A stretch of DNA of 23,324 bases from an uncultured Actinomycetes bacterium (GTDB taxonomy: Bacteria; Actinomycetota; Actinomycetes; Nanopelagicales; Nanopelagicaceae): NCBI GenBank assembly GCA_937864205.1, contig CALMJB010000138.1:1-23324 (forward strand), written 5' to 3'. Both the position numbers and the translations under genes were made by a program. Shown here piece after piece: positions 1 to 8,053 of the stretch (position 1 is its first letter; every line of letters starts with the position of its first letter). The notes beneath the pieces are model-generated. The model made no database searches, was not told the DNA's origin, and saw only the letters and a program-made list of their open reading frames with translations.

Positions 1-1683
1 ATAAGAGAAGAACTAAAGAAAGCCATGGAAACAGTTGGCTTGGAATCGCACGTAACCGGAGCCGGTGGATTATTTGGTGATTTGTTTGACGCCTTCGGTT
101 CAATTGATACCACGCTACTTAAAACCACTTTAATCGTGGTGACCGTGATTTTAATTTTTGTTTATCGTTCACCAATACTTTGGATTTTGCCATTATTCAC
201 CGCCGGATCGGCATTGGCATTTGCGACGATGATCGTTTATTACTTGGCTAAATCGGGAACAATCGATTTAAATGGACAAACTCAAGGAATATTAGATGTA
301 TTGGTGTTAGGTGCGGCGACTGATTACGCGTTGCTATTGATATCTAGATATCGCGAAGAGCTACATAATCATGAATCGCGAATCGAATCTATGAAAATTG
401 CTTGGCGTGGCACAGTCGAACCAATTGTCGCATCAGGATCAACTGTTATCGCCGGATTATTGGTTTTACTTTTAAGTGATTTATCTGGAAATCGTGGTCT
501 TGGTCCAGTCGGGGCAATCGGAATTGCCAGTGCAATGTTTGCGGTGCTTACTCTGTTGCCGGCACTTTTAATTGTTTTTGGCCGTTGGATTTTTTGGCCA
601 AAAGTTCCAAAGTTTGATCATGAAGATGAAAAACTTTCTGGAATATGGTCAAAAGTTTCAAATTTAGTAGACCGTCGACCAAAACAACTTGTTGCCATAA
701 CTGGAATTGGGCTATTGGCGATGGTGGCATTTGTGCCAACTTTGAAAGCAAATGGATTAGCACAAACCGAAGCCTTTACAACTAAATCAGATTCGGTAGT
801 CGGATTAGATAAATTAGGAAAGCACTTTCCCTCAGGCGAAGGTTCGCCAGTAGAAATTTTGGTGAATCAATCTGATGCGGCGGCGGTTTCAGCCGCTATC
901 AGCAAAGTCCCCGAGGTGGCATCCGTTGTGGCTTTAACAAAATCTGATCCAGTGACAAAGCGGCCAACCGCTGAAGTAAATGTGGTCGATGGAAAAGTTC
1001 TTTTAAATGCAACTTTGAAAGTTACCGCCGATTCACAGGAGGGTAGAAACTCAATTCCAAAAATTCGTCAGGCCGCGAAGTCGGTTAGTAAAGAGGCAAT
1101 GGTCGGTGGCCAATCTGCAATTTTCTATGACACCGATGAATCCTCTCGGCGCGATAATCGTTTGATTATTCCAATTGTTTTGATCTTGATTGGAATTATT
1201 TTAGGTTTACTACTTCGATCATTAGTAGCCGCAGCCGTTTTGTTATTAACTGTTGTACTCTCATTTGCCGCCACTTTGGGTGTGTGCGCCCTGGTGTTTA
1301 ATCACATATTTAAATTCGCGGGAGCCGATACATCTTTCCCACTGTTCACTTTTGTTTTCTTGGTTGCATTAGGAATTGATTACAACATTTTCTTGATGAC
1401 CCGTGTCCGAGAAGAATCAAAACGAATTGGCACCAGAGCCGGAGTATTAAAAGGTGTAACCGTTACCGGTGGAGTTATTACCTCGGCCGGGGTTGTACTT
1501 GCCTCCACATTTGGTGTGCTTGGTTTGTTACCGCTGGTTTTCCTTGCCGAACTTGGCTTTGCGGTCGCATTTGGAGTTTTACTAGACACAATTGTTGTGC
1601 GCTCACTATTAGTGCCATCAATCGTGCGTCTGCTCGGGCCGAAGATTTGGTGGCCATCAGAACTTGCTCGAGGTCGCGATTAG
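1..1683 (+). CDS. MMPL/RND-family transporter, 5'-truncated by window edge
   Basis: Inner-membrane export protein of the MMPL (RND-like) family, which in actinobacteria moves lipids or other hydrophobic substrates using the proton gradient. The reading frame is open from base 1, so the ATG at 25 is probably internal and the N-terminus lies outside the window. Two homologous membrane blocks are visible. The first carries GAATDYALLLISRYREE (about bases 310-360) and the second ALGIDYNIFLMTRVREE (about 1365-1416); both are the family's TM4-type motif with the Asp-Tyr pair proposed to relay protons. Between them, at about bases 730-1140, lies a soluble extracytoplasmic domain (family knowledge). 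Hydrophobic helices fill about 110-240, 420-580, 1160-1320 and 1460-1640. The C-terminus ends in a short basic tail. The substrate cannot be told. The next gene starts 19 bp downstream on the same strand. Confidence 0.9.
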   Translation: MREELKKAMETVGLESHVTGAGGLFGDLFDAFGSIDTTLLKTTLIVVTVILIFVYRSPILWILPLFTAGSALAFATMIVYYLAKSGTIDLNGQTQGILDVLVLGAATDYALLLISRYREELHNHESRIESMKIAWRGTVEPIVASGSTVIAGLLVLLLSDLSGNRGLGPVGAIGIASAMFAVLTLLPALLIVFGRWIFWPKVPKFDHEDEKLSGIWSKVSNLVDRRPKQLVAITGIGLLAMVAFVPTLKANGLAQTEAFTTKSDSVVGLDKLGKHFPSGEGSPVEILVNQSDAAAVSAAISKVPEVASVVALTKSDPVTKRPTAEVNVVDGKVLLNATLKVTADSQEGRNSIPKIRQAAKSVSKEAMVGGQSAIFYDTDESSRRDNRLIIPIVLILIGIILGLLLRSLVAAAVLLLTVVLSFAATLGVCALVFNHIFKFAGADTSFPLFTFVFLVALGIDYNIFLMTRVREESKRIGTRAGVLKGVTVTGGVITSAGVVLASTFGVLGLLPLVFLAELGFAVAFGVLLDTIVVRSLLVPSIVRLLGPKIWWPSELARGRD

Positions 1684-1702
1684 TAACTAAGTTTCAACTC
1701 AT

Positions 1703-2722
1703 ATGGGTTCTGAAAACTTGCGAGTTGGAATCGCTGGCTATGGATTAGCTGGTCGATATTTTCATGCGCCAATTTTGGCGGCGGCAGGTTTTGAGATTGA
1801 TTCGGTGTTGACTAAGAATCCAAATCGAATTTCGGAATTACATTCAGATTTTCCAAGTGCACGTGCAGTTAGCAGTATCGATGAACTTATAAAATCTAAA
1901 ATTGATTTGTTGGTAATCGCAACTTCAAATGATGTGCACGCCGAACAAGCTATCGCGGGTTTGAAAGCGAAGATTCCAGTGGTAGTCGATAAACCCATGG
2001 GTCGTGATCTGAAGGAGACTGAGTCAATACTAAAAGTTGCTGAAACAAATCAAACGCCAGTAACGGTTTATTTCAATCGACTTTGGGACAGCGATTCGCT
2101 AACGATTAAAAAGGCGATTTCAGATAATGTAATTGGCAAAGTTTTTAGACTGGAATCAAGATTTGAAAGATTTCGGCCAGATCTTTCGGTTAATTCATGG
2201 CGGGAACACTGGAGCAGCGAAAAGGGTGGCGGCAATCTTTTAGATCTGCAACCACATTTAGTATCAACCGCGCTTGATTGGTTTGGACCTGCCGAACTTG
2301 TTTGCGCCTCAGTGCGCAGTATTCGTGGTGGCTCAGATGATGACATCGTTTTAACTTTAAAACATGAAAGCGGAGTTGATTCATATTTGTCAGCATCGGC
2401 AATTATCGGAGCTCCGGGGCCGAAGATTCGATTAAGTGGCGATCGCGGTTCTTTAGTAATTAATGATTTAGATCCACAAGAACCACTGTTACGGGCTGGC
2501 CAAAAACCTACCGCAGATGGTTGGCCAAAAGGCGCCAAATCTGAAGCCCGGATATTTACCGGAGAAGATTCCAAGTCATACCCAAGTGAAAACGGCAATT
2601 ACGTAAAGTTTTACCAAGCAGTCAAAGCTGGATTGCAAACTGGAGTGATGCCGATTTCTAGCGAAATGATTTTGCAGGTCGCAAAAATAATTGATCAAGC
2701 TCGTAAAATTTCGATCAGATAG
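1703..2722 (+). CDS. Gfo/Idh/MocA family NAD(P)-dependent oxidoreductase
   Basis: Predicted cytosolic dehydrogenase acting on a sugar, inositol or related polyol; the substrate is not identifiable. The 339-residue length is normal for the family. The N-terminal Rossmann fold shows VGIAGYGLAGRYFHAPIL with the GxGxxG at residues 12-17. The conserved lysine is in VVDKPMGRD (Lys97), a variant of the usual EKP motif. The C-terminal domain has GGGNLLDLQPHLV (residues 176-187), where Asp181 and His185 match the family's catalytic D-x3-H pair. The start has no good Shine-Dalgarno sequence; it lies 19 bp after the MMPL stop, so translation may depend on the upstream gene. The following FAD enzyme starts 38 bp downstream and may share the transcript. 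Confident in family, not in substrate. Confidence 0.9.
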   Translation: MGSENLRVGIAGYGLAGRYFHAPILAAAGFEIDSVLTKNPNRISELHSDFPSARAVSSIDELIKSKIDLLVIATSNDVHAEQAIAGLKAKIPVVVDKPMGRDLKETESILKVAETNQTPVTVYFNRLWDSDSLTIKKAISDNVIGKVFRLESRFERFRPDLSVNSWREHWSSEKGGGNLLDLQPHLVSTALDWFGPAELVCASVRSIRGGSDDDIVLTLKHESGVDSYLSASAIIGAPGPKIRLSGDRGSLVINDLDPQEPLLRAGQKPTADGWPKGAKSEARIFTGEDSKSYPSENGNYVKFYQAVKAGLQTGVMPISSEMILQVAKIIDQARKISIR

Positions 2723-2760
2723 TTTTACTTAATTTCAAACAAAAGATATTCAAGTCAAGT

Positions 2761-3924
2761 ATGACCGCCAATTTTGATTGCATAATTATTGGCGCCGGAT
2801 TGGCGGGATTGAGCGCCGCTCGAAAATTAAATAATTCTGGGTTGCAAACTTTGATAATTGAAGCAAGTGATCGAGTAGGCGGTCGAGTAGCTACCGATTA
2901 TGTTGATGGCTTTACGCTCGATCGCGGATTTCAAGTGATTAATCCCGGCTACCCCGAACTGCGCAGATTGAATGCGCTGGATGGATTGGATTTTCACGCT
3001 GTGAAATCTGCATTTATAAATGCTCAACGGGATCAAAAGTTTGAAATTACAGATTTATTGAATTCAAGACTAGCAACTGTGCCGGAAAAATTTGCGTTCG
3101 CTAAATTTATGTTAAGTCGCAATATTACGGGTACATTAAAGAATTATTCTTCTAGTTTTTCTAACTTTTACGATAATTTAATTTCACCGTTTTTTACCGG
3201 AGTTTTCCTCTGTGAACCAGATGAACTATCTGCCCAAATAAATCAACAAATTATCCGTACATTCATTTACTCTTATTTAACTCGGAAATTGCCCGGTTTA
3301 CCCACTGGCGGAGTTACCAGATTGGCAATGAATTTAAGTCAAGGTGGCGGACCAATTTTGCTCAATGAACGAGTGACTAAGATTTCTACCAATCAAGTCA
3401 CCACAAAGAACAACCGGTATAGATTTCGAAAATTAATTATCGCCACCGATTACCAGGCGGCGCGGCGCTTGATTCCAAAGCTTGCGCCAATGCAGTTTAA
3501 TTTCTCAAGTACTTTTTATTTCAGTTCACCAAAATTAAGTAGCAAAAAAGATTTATTAGTCGTCAATGGTGATCGTGGCTTGGTTAATTCTGGAGTAATT
3601 TCAAATTTCAATCCAAATTATGCACCAGCGGATAAAAGTTTGATTAGTGCCACATTTATTTCAAAATCGGTAAATACAAGAGAATTAAAGCGGCAACTAG
3701 GGAAGATTTGGCAGATACCAACTAATGAAATTGATTTCATTAAGGGGTATCAAATCGCCCAATCTCTGCCAAAATTTACAAAAACCAAATTGGTGAATTC
3801 AAATCAAATTTCAGATCAAATTTATTTAGCCGGGGATTATTTAACTGCGCCATCGCAGCAGGGAGCATTACTTTCCGGGCGACTTGCCGCTGAAGCGGTA
3901 ATTCGGTCAGTAAAAGTTATTTAA
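2761..3924 (+). CDS. FAD-dependent amine-oxidase-like / protoporphyrinogen-oxidase-like oxidoreductase
   Basis: Flavoprotein of the NAD(P)/FAD-dependent amine oxidoreductase superfamily, which includes phytoene desaturase, protoporphyrinogen oxidase and monoamine oxidase relatives. The N-terminal dinucleotide fold reads IIIGAGLAGLSAARKL with GxGxxG at residues 11-16, followed by the flavin motif EASDRVGGR. The C-terminus has the family's closing FAD motif YLAGDYLTAPSQQGALLSGR (from about residue 356). At 387 residues it is shorter than most phytoene desaturases (about 490-550). The substrate is unknown. Its stop overlaps the 3' end of the convergent epimerase by 8 bp. Nothing around it (MMPL transporter, Gfo/Idh enzyme) points firmly to carotenoid or heme synthesis. 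Confidence 0.85.
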   Translation: MTANFDCIIIGAGLAGLSAARKLNNSGLQTLIIEASDRVGGRVATDYVDGFTLDRGFQVINPGYPELRRLNALDGLDFHAVKSAFINAQRDQKFEITDLLNSRLATVPEKFAFAKFMLSRNITGTLKNYSSSFSNFYDNLISPFFTGVFLCEPDELSAQINQQIIRTFIYSYLTRKLPGLPTGGVTRLAMNLSQGGGPILLNERVTKISTNQVTTKNNRYRFRKLIIATDYQAARRLIPKLAPMQFNFSSTFYFSSPKLSSKKDLLVVNGDRGLVNSGVISNFNPNYAPADKSLISATFISKSVNTRELKRQLGKIWQIPTNEIDFIKGYQIAQSLPKFTKTKLVNSNQISDQIYLAGDYLTAPSQQGALLSGRLAAEAVIRSVKVI

Positions 3925-4804
3925 CCAATTCGCTTAGTGCGGTAGTGATGTGCGGGTAGGAAAATTCAAATCCATTATCTTGTAAAACTTTTGGCAGCAC
4001 TCGCTTAGATCCCAGAATTTCAGTCGAAAAGCCACCGATCACTAATTTGAGTGCAAATTTCGGTGCTGGAAATAACGCTGGGCGATGCAAAGCTCGGGCT
4101 AGCGCCGCGGTAAATTCTTGATTGGTGACTGGGTTTGGCGCGGTTAAATTAACTGGTCCAGAGATTTTTTCCTTGAGCAAGAATTCAATGGCGCGTATCT
4201 GATCATGCAAAGTAATCCAGGACCAATACTGTTTTCCGTTCCCTAAGCGGCCGCCTAAACCAAATTTAAATAGTGGCAACATTCGTCCGAGTGCACCAGC
4301 AGTGGGATCGAGTACTAGACCGGTGCGCAATTTAACGGTTCTAACATCGCCGACTGTGTTTGCAGCATTTTCCCATTCACGGCAAACCGTTGCCAAGAAA
4401 TCATCGCCGGGTCGATCGGTTTCAGTTACTGCACGGGATCCGGTTTCACCGTAATAACCAATTGCACTGGCACTTATAAACACTTTTGGCTTTAGTTCAG
4501 TAACCGCTTTTGCAATTGTGGTTGTGCCAAGCAATCTAGAATTTAAAATCTCTGATCGATACGCTGCACTCCAACGTTTATCGCCAACTCCGGCACCAGC
4601 TAAGTGAACGATTGCATCTACACCGGCTAAACCCGCAATATCTATAAAACCAGTCTGCGGATTCCATTCCACCTCTTCATTTGTTTTTGGTTTTCGCCGA
4701 ACCAATTTCACTACCGAATAGCCGCGAGATTTAAAGTGACCAAAGAGTGCGCTGCCGATTAGCCCGGAAGCACCAGTGATTGCGAGTTTGTCTATCTTGG
4801 GCAA
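3917..4804 (-). CDS. TIGR01777 family NAD(P)-binding epimerase (SDR39U1-like)
   Basis: Atypical short-chain dehydrogenase of the TIGR01777/YfcH family; the biochemical reaction is not established for the family. Visible signs are ITGASGLIGSALFGH near the N-terminus (GxxGxxG), VDAIVHLAGAGVGDKRW, FISASAIGYYGETGSR (the Tyr-containing catalytic region) and FLATVCREWENAA, all family hallmarks. The 295-residue length is typical. The start is TTG, one base after the sucB stop codon; the AGG inside the end of sucB (TTTAGGTTTGTAATTTG) is placed correctly as a Shine-Dalgarno sequence, which supports this start and translational coupling. In M. tuberculosis, as I recall, the homologue (Rv2216) also follows the E2 gene, so the position is conserved. 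The 3' end overlaps the convergent FAD oxidoreductase. Confidence 0.9.
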   Translation of the reverse strand: MPKIDKLAITGASGLIGSALFGHFKSRGYSVVKLVRRKPKTNEEVEWNPQTGFIDIAGLAGVDAIVHLAGAGVGDKRWSAAYRSEILNSRLLGTTTIAKAVTELKPKVFISASAIGYYGETGSRAVTETDRPGDDFLATVCREWENAANTVGDVRTVKLRTGLVLDPTAGALGRMLPLFKFGLGGRLGNGKQYWSWITLHDQIRAIEFLLKEKISGPVNLTAPNPVTNQEFTAALARALHRPALFPAPKFALKLVIGGFSTEILGSKRVLPKVLQDNGFEFSYPHITTALSELVK

Positions 4805-4805
4805 A

Positions 4806-6584
4806 TTACAAACCTAAATCAGATTCGAATCGTCCTTCTTCTAAACGTTCCTTTAAAGTCACTAGGAATCTAGCGGCATCGGCTCCGTCTACAACTCGAT
4901 GATCATAAGAGAGCGCTAAATAAACCATCGAGCGAATTGCAATGGTTTCACCGCCATCTTCTCCGCGCATCACCATTGGACGTTTTACAACTGCTCCTAA
5001 ACCAAGAATTGCCACCTGTGGTTGATTGATTATTGGAGTATCAAACAATGCGCCGCGACTTCCGGTATTTGTCAATGTAAAAGTTCCACCACTTAAATCA
5101 TCGGGAGAAATTTTATTATCGCGCGTGCGAGCCGCTACATCGGCAATGCGCCGCGCGATTCCACCCATATTTAAATCACCCGCATCTTTAATAACTGGCA
5201 CGAGTAATCCGCGTTCGGTATCTACCGCAATCCCCAAGTGTTCAGCGTTGTGATAATTAATTTGATCACCAACAACTGATGAATTTAAAACCGGATGTTG
5301 TTTTAGTGCTTCACAAACTGCAACTGCGAAGAAAGGCAAGAAAGAAAGTTTCACACCTTCACGTGCCTCAAAACTTGATTTTGCTTTTTCTCGTAAGCGA
5401 GCAATTTTCGTTACATCAACTTCAACAACAGTAGTGAGTTGAGCAGAAATCTTTAATGATTCAACCATTCGATCGGCAATTACTTTGCGCAATCTGCTCA
5501 TTTGCACCGATGTACCGCGCAGTGGCGATGCCACTATCGCTGGACGTGGCGAGTTATCGACGCGTGCGGTATTTCCATTTGCAGAAACATTTGTCTGACT
5601 TGACTGCGCTTGCAAGTTTGAAATCGTTGGTCGAGCAATTGCAGCCAACACATCCTCTTTGCGTATGCGTCCACCAATACCGGTACCTGTGATACTTGCC
5701 AGGTTTACACCATTTTCATTAGCAAGTTTTCTTACGATAGGAGTTACATAAAGATCAGAGGTTTTTGTTGTTGCGGTCGCGACATTGGCGTAACTGTTTG
5801 AAAAAGTATTCACTGTTGCCACTGGTGTAGTTGCCGCTGGTTTAGTAACAGTTACAGTCGGTGCGCTAACAACTGGAGCAGCAACGGACTGTGGTTTGCT
5901 GACCGGTGCAGGTTGTGGTGCAGATGGTTTAGGAGTCGCGACAGTTGCCGCTGAACCTGCTGAAATTATTGCAAGTCTTGCACCAACTGGCACAGTTGAA
6001 TCAACTGGAACTTCAATACTTTGTAATGTGCCTGATGCTGGTGATGGAATTTCAGTATCTACTTTGTCAGTTGAAACTTCTAGTAATGGCTCATCTACAT
6101 TCACGCTTTCGCCAACTTTTTTCAACCACCTTGTGACAGTTCCTTCAGTTACTGATTCACCCAGCGCTGGCATGACAACTATTGATTGACTTGCAGAGCT
6201 AGATGAAGTGATTGAACTGGATGATGAACTAGTTGAATTTGTTGTCGATGGAGTAGCTACCGGAGCAGAATTATTGACCACAGCATTAACTGGGGCTGCT
6301 GCAACTGGTTCGGCTGGTTTTTGCGCCGGCGCAGAGTTTGCAGATGTCGCGGAATCGATTACCGCAAGTTCTGTTCCAACCGCAACGGTTTGATCAATTT
6401 GCACAATTATTTTTTGTAACACACCCTCTGCCGGTGAAGGAATTTCGGTATCAACTTTGTCAGTTGAAACTTCAAGAAGTGGTTCATCGACTTTTACTAA
6501 GTCGCCCTCTTTTTTAAGCCAGCGAGTTACCGTGCCTTCGGTTACTGATTCACCAAGGGCTGGCATCTTTACTGAAAAACCCAT
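4806..6584 (-). CDS. sucB: 2-oxoacid dehydrogenase E2 (dihydrolipoamide succinyl-/acyltransferase) with two lipoyl domains
   Basis: Acyltransferase core (E2) of a 2-oxoacid dehydrogenase complex: it transfers the acyl group from lipoyl-lysine to CoA. The frame stays open to 6740 inside lpd, but the ATG at 6584 gives the canonical lipoyl-domain start (MGFSVKMPALGESVTEG). Domains in 592 residues: lipoyl 1 at 5-76 (lipoylated Lys43 in STDKVDTE), a Ser-rich linker at 113-134, lipoyl 2 at 136-207 (Lys174), a Pro/Ala/Val/Thr linker to about 275, the E1/E3-binding domain at about 279-317 (YVTPIVRKLANENGV), and the catalytic domain from about 355 with SYDHRVVDG (His562, Asp566). Two lipoyl domains are common in actinobacterial E2. 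lpd lies 38 bp upstream; no E1 gene is in the window, so succinyl versus acetyl specificity is not settled here. Confidence 0.93.
   Translation of the reverse strand: MGFSVKMPALGESVTEGTVTRWLKKEGDLVKVDEPLLEVSTDKVDTEIPSPAEGVLQKIIVQIDQTVAVGTELAVIDSATSANSAPAQKPAEPVAAAPVNAVVNNSAPVATPSTTNSTSSSSSSITSSSSASQSIVVMPALGESVTEGTVTRWLKKVGESVNVDEPLLEVSTDKVDTEIPSPASGTLQSIEVPVDSTVPVGARLAIISAGSAATVATPKPSAPQPAPVSKPQSVAAPVVSAPTVTVTKPAATTPVATVNTFSNSYANVATATTKTSDLYVTPIVRKLANENGVNLASITGTGIGGRIRKEDVLAAIARPTISNLQAQSSQTNVSANGNTARVDNSPRPAIVASPLRGTSVQMSRLRKVIADRMVESLKISAQLTTVVEVDVTKIARLREKAKSSFEAREGVKLSFLPFFAVAVCEALKQHPVLNSSVVGDQINYHNAEHLGIAVDTERGLLVPVIKDAGDLNMGGIARRIADVAARTRDNKISPDDLSGGTFTLTNTGSRGALFDTPIINQPQVAILGLGAVVKRPMVMRGEDGGETIAIRSMVYLALSYDHRVVDGADAARFLVTLKERLEEGRFESDLGL
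5964..6572 (-). repeat. Internal duplication: two lipoyl-domain coding units 393 bp apart
   Basis: Residues 5-76 (bases 6357-6572) and 136-207 (bases 5964-6179) of the E2 protein are near-identical lipoyl domains, offset by 131 codons. The protein sequences agree at most positions, including the whole EPLLEVSTDKVDTEIPSPA block, while many third codon positions differ. The duplication is therefore old and kept by selection rather than recent. Confidence 0.9.
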
Positions 6585-6622
6585 TTTTAATTTAATTCCA
6601 TTCTCGCCGATTATTAAACGAA

Positions 6623-8002
6623 TTATCCATGAGCATGCAGCGGTTTGCCTGCTAAGGCTAAGTGCGCTTCGCCCATGGCCTCTGAAAGTGTTGGGTGTGC
6701 GTGAATGTGCTGTGCCACATCGGCAGCTTCCGCTTCCCAATTAAAGATCAATTGAGCTTCGGCCAGCAGTTCACCAACGCGTGAGCCCACCATATGAATT
6801 CCAACTACTGGTCCATTTTTAGCGGCTACTAATTTCACAGATCCGGCAGTTTTTAAAATGTTTGCTTTGCCATTTCCAGCCAAGTCATAATTTATTTCAA
6901 CTATATCTAAACCCTTTGCCTTTGCTTGAGCGGTTGATAAACCAACTGAAGCCACTTCAGGTTCAGAGTAAGTAACTCTTGGAACTCCATCATAATTAAT
7001 TGGTTTTGGATTTAATCCGGCAATCTCTTCTGCGACCATTATTCCTTCGGCAAATCCAACATGAGCAAGTTGCAAAGTTGGAATCAAATCGCCAACTGCC
7101 CAAACCCCGGGAATGTTAGTTCGACATTTGTCATCGACTAAAACATAACCGCGATCCATTTTTACCCCGACTTGCTCGTAGCCAAGATTTTGAGAAAGTG
7201 GACCACGTCCAACTGCAACGAGTAGCACATCCGCTGTGAAATTTTTGCCATCTTCAAGTGTGACTGTTACACCATTTTTAGTTTTGGATACCGATTTAAA
7301 TTTATTTCCTAATTCAAAATTAATGCCGCGTTTGCGAAATGCTCGCTCTAATTGCTTACTGGAACTCTCATCCTCTAACGCCACTAAGTGAGGCAATCCT
7401 TCAATTATGGTGACTTCAGCGCCAAATGATTTCCAAACCGAAGCGAACTCGCAGCCAATTACTCCGCCACCCAGCACAATCACACTCTTAGGCACATAAT
7501 CAAACTTCATGGCCTCTTCGCTCGTGACAATTTGTTTGCCATCAATTTCTAAGCCAGGCAGTGTTTTTGGGTACGAGCCAGTTGCCAAAATGACATTCTT
7601 GCCTTGATATTTTGTTCCATTAACTTCTACGGTATTGGCGGAAACAAGTTTTCCTGCACCTTCCACGTAGGTGATGTTTCTTGACTTAACTAATCCTTGT
7701 AATCCTTTATATAACTTTGAAACTACGCCATCTTTATAGGAATTAACCCCCGCCATATCCATTGATTGAAAAGTGGCTTTAACTCCAAAATCATCGGCGT
7801 GCCGAGTGTGATCGGCAATTTCGCCAGCATGTAATAAAGCTTTGGTCGGAATGCAACCGCGGTGAAGACAAGTTCCACCTAATTTATCTTTTTCAATTAA
7901 TACGACTTTAAGACCTAATTGAGCGGCACGTAACGATGCGGCATATCCACCACTTCCGCCACCAAGTACGACCAGATCAAAACCCGAATTGGTATCAGCC
8001 AC
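6623..8002 (-). CDS. lpdA: Dihydrolipoyl dehydrogenase (E3)
   Basis: Flavoprotein that reoxidises dihydrolipoyl groups with NAD+ for 2-oxoacid dehydrogenases and the glycine cleavage system. In 459 residues: FAD-binding VVLGGGSGGYAA (residues 11-22); the redox disulfide in GGTCLHRGCIPTK (Cys45, Cys50); the NAD-binding GxGxxG at 178-183 (VLGGGVIGCEFAS); the second FAD motif GVWAVGDL; and the interface motif HAHPTLSEA with the catalytic His436-Glu441 pair. All key residues are present. The start is GTG at 8002 with AGGA seven bases upstream; a nearby ATG (8018) is out of frame. It sits 51 bp after pepA and 38 bp before sucB, so a pepA-lpd-sucB-epimerase transcript is likely. It may also serve GcvT's complex, encoded in part by the neighbouring divergent gene. 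Confidence 0.95.
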   Translation of the reverse strand: MADTNSGFDLVVLGGGSGGYAASLRAAQLGLKVVLIEKDKLGGTCLHRGCIPTKALLHAGEIADHTRHADDFGVKATFQSMDMAGVNSYKDGVVSKLYKGLQGLVKSRNITYVEGAGKLVSANTVEVNGTKYQGKNVILATGSYPKTLPGLEIDGKQIVTSEEAMKFDYVPKSVIVLGGGVIGCEFASVWKSFGAEVTIIEGLPHLVALEDESSSKQLERAFRKRGINFELGNKFKSVSKTKNGVTVTLEDGKNFTADVLLVAVGRGPLSQNLGYEQVGVKMDRGYVLVDDKCRTNIPGVWAVGDLIPTLQLAHVGFAEGIMVAEEIAGLNPKPINYDGVPRVTYSEPEVASVGLSTAQAKAKGLDIVEINYDLAGNGKANILKTAGSVKLVAAKNGPVVGIHMVGSRVGELLAEAQLIFNWEAEAADVAQHIHAHPTLSEAMGEAHLALAGKPLHAHG

Positions 8003-8053
8003 GTTCTAATCCTGCCATGTTTTAACGCCTCTAATTTTTACTTAGAACTTACT

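Noticed and set aside
2068..2598. Long open frame antisense to the Gfo/Idh gene
   Set aside because: No recognisable motif, and it lies wholly opposite a well-supported gene; a codon-bias shadow.
6195..6250. Low-complexity Ser-rich tract in sucB as a frameshift or assembly error
   Set aside because: The frame continues cleanly into the second lipoyl domain; flexible low-complexity linkers are normal in E2 proteins.
6585..6740. 52-codon N-terminal extension of sucB overlapping the end of lpd
   Set aside because: The extra residues have no lipoyl-domain character and overlap conserved lpd C-terminal residues; the ATG at 6584 gives the canonical lipoyl start.
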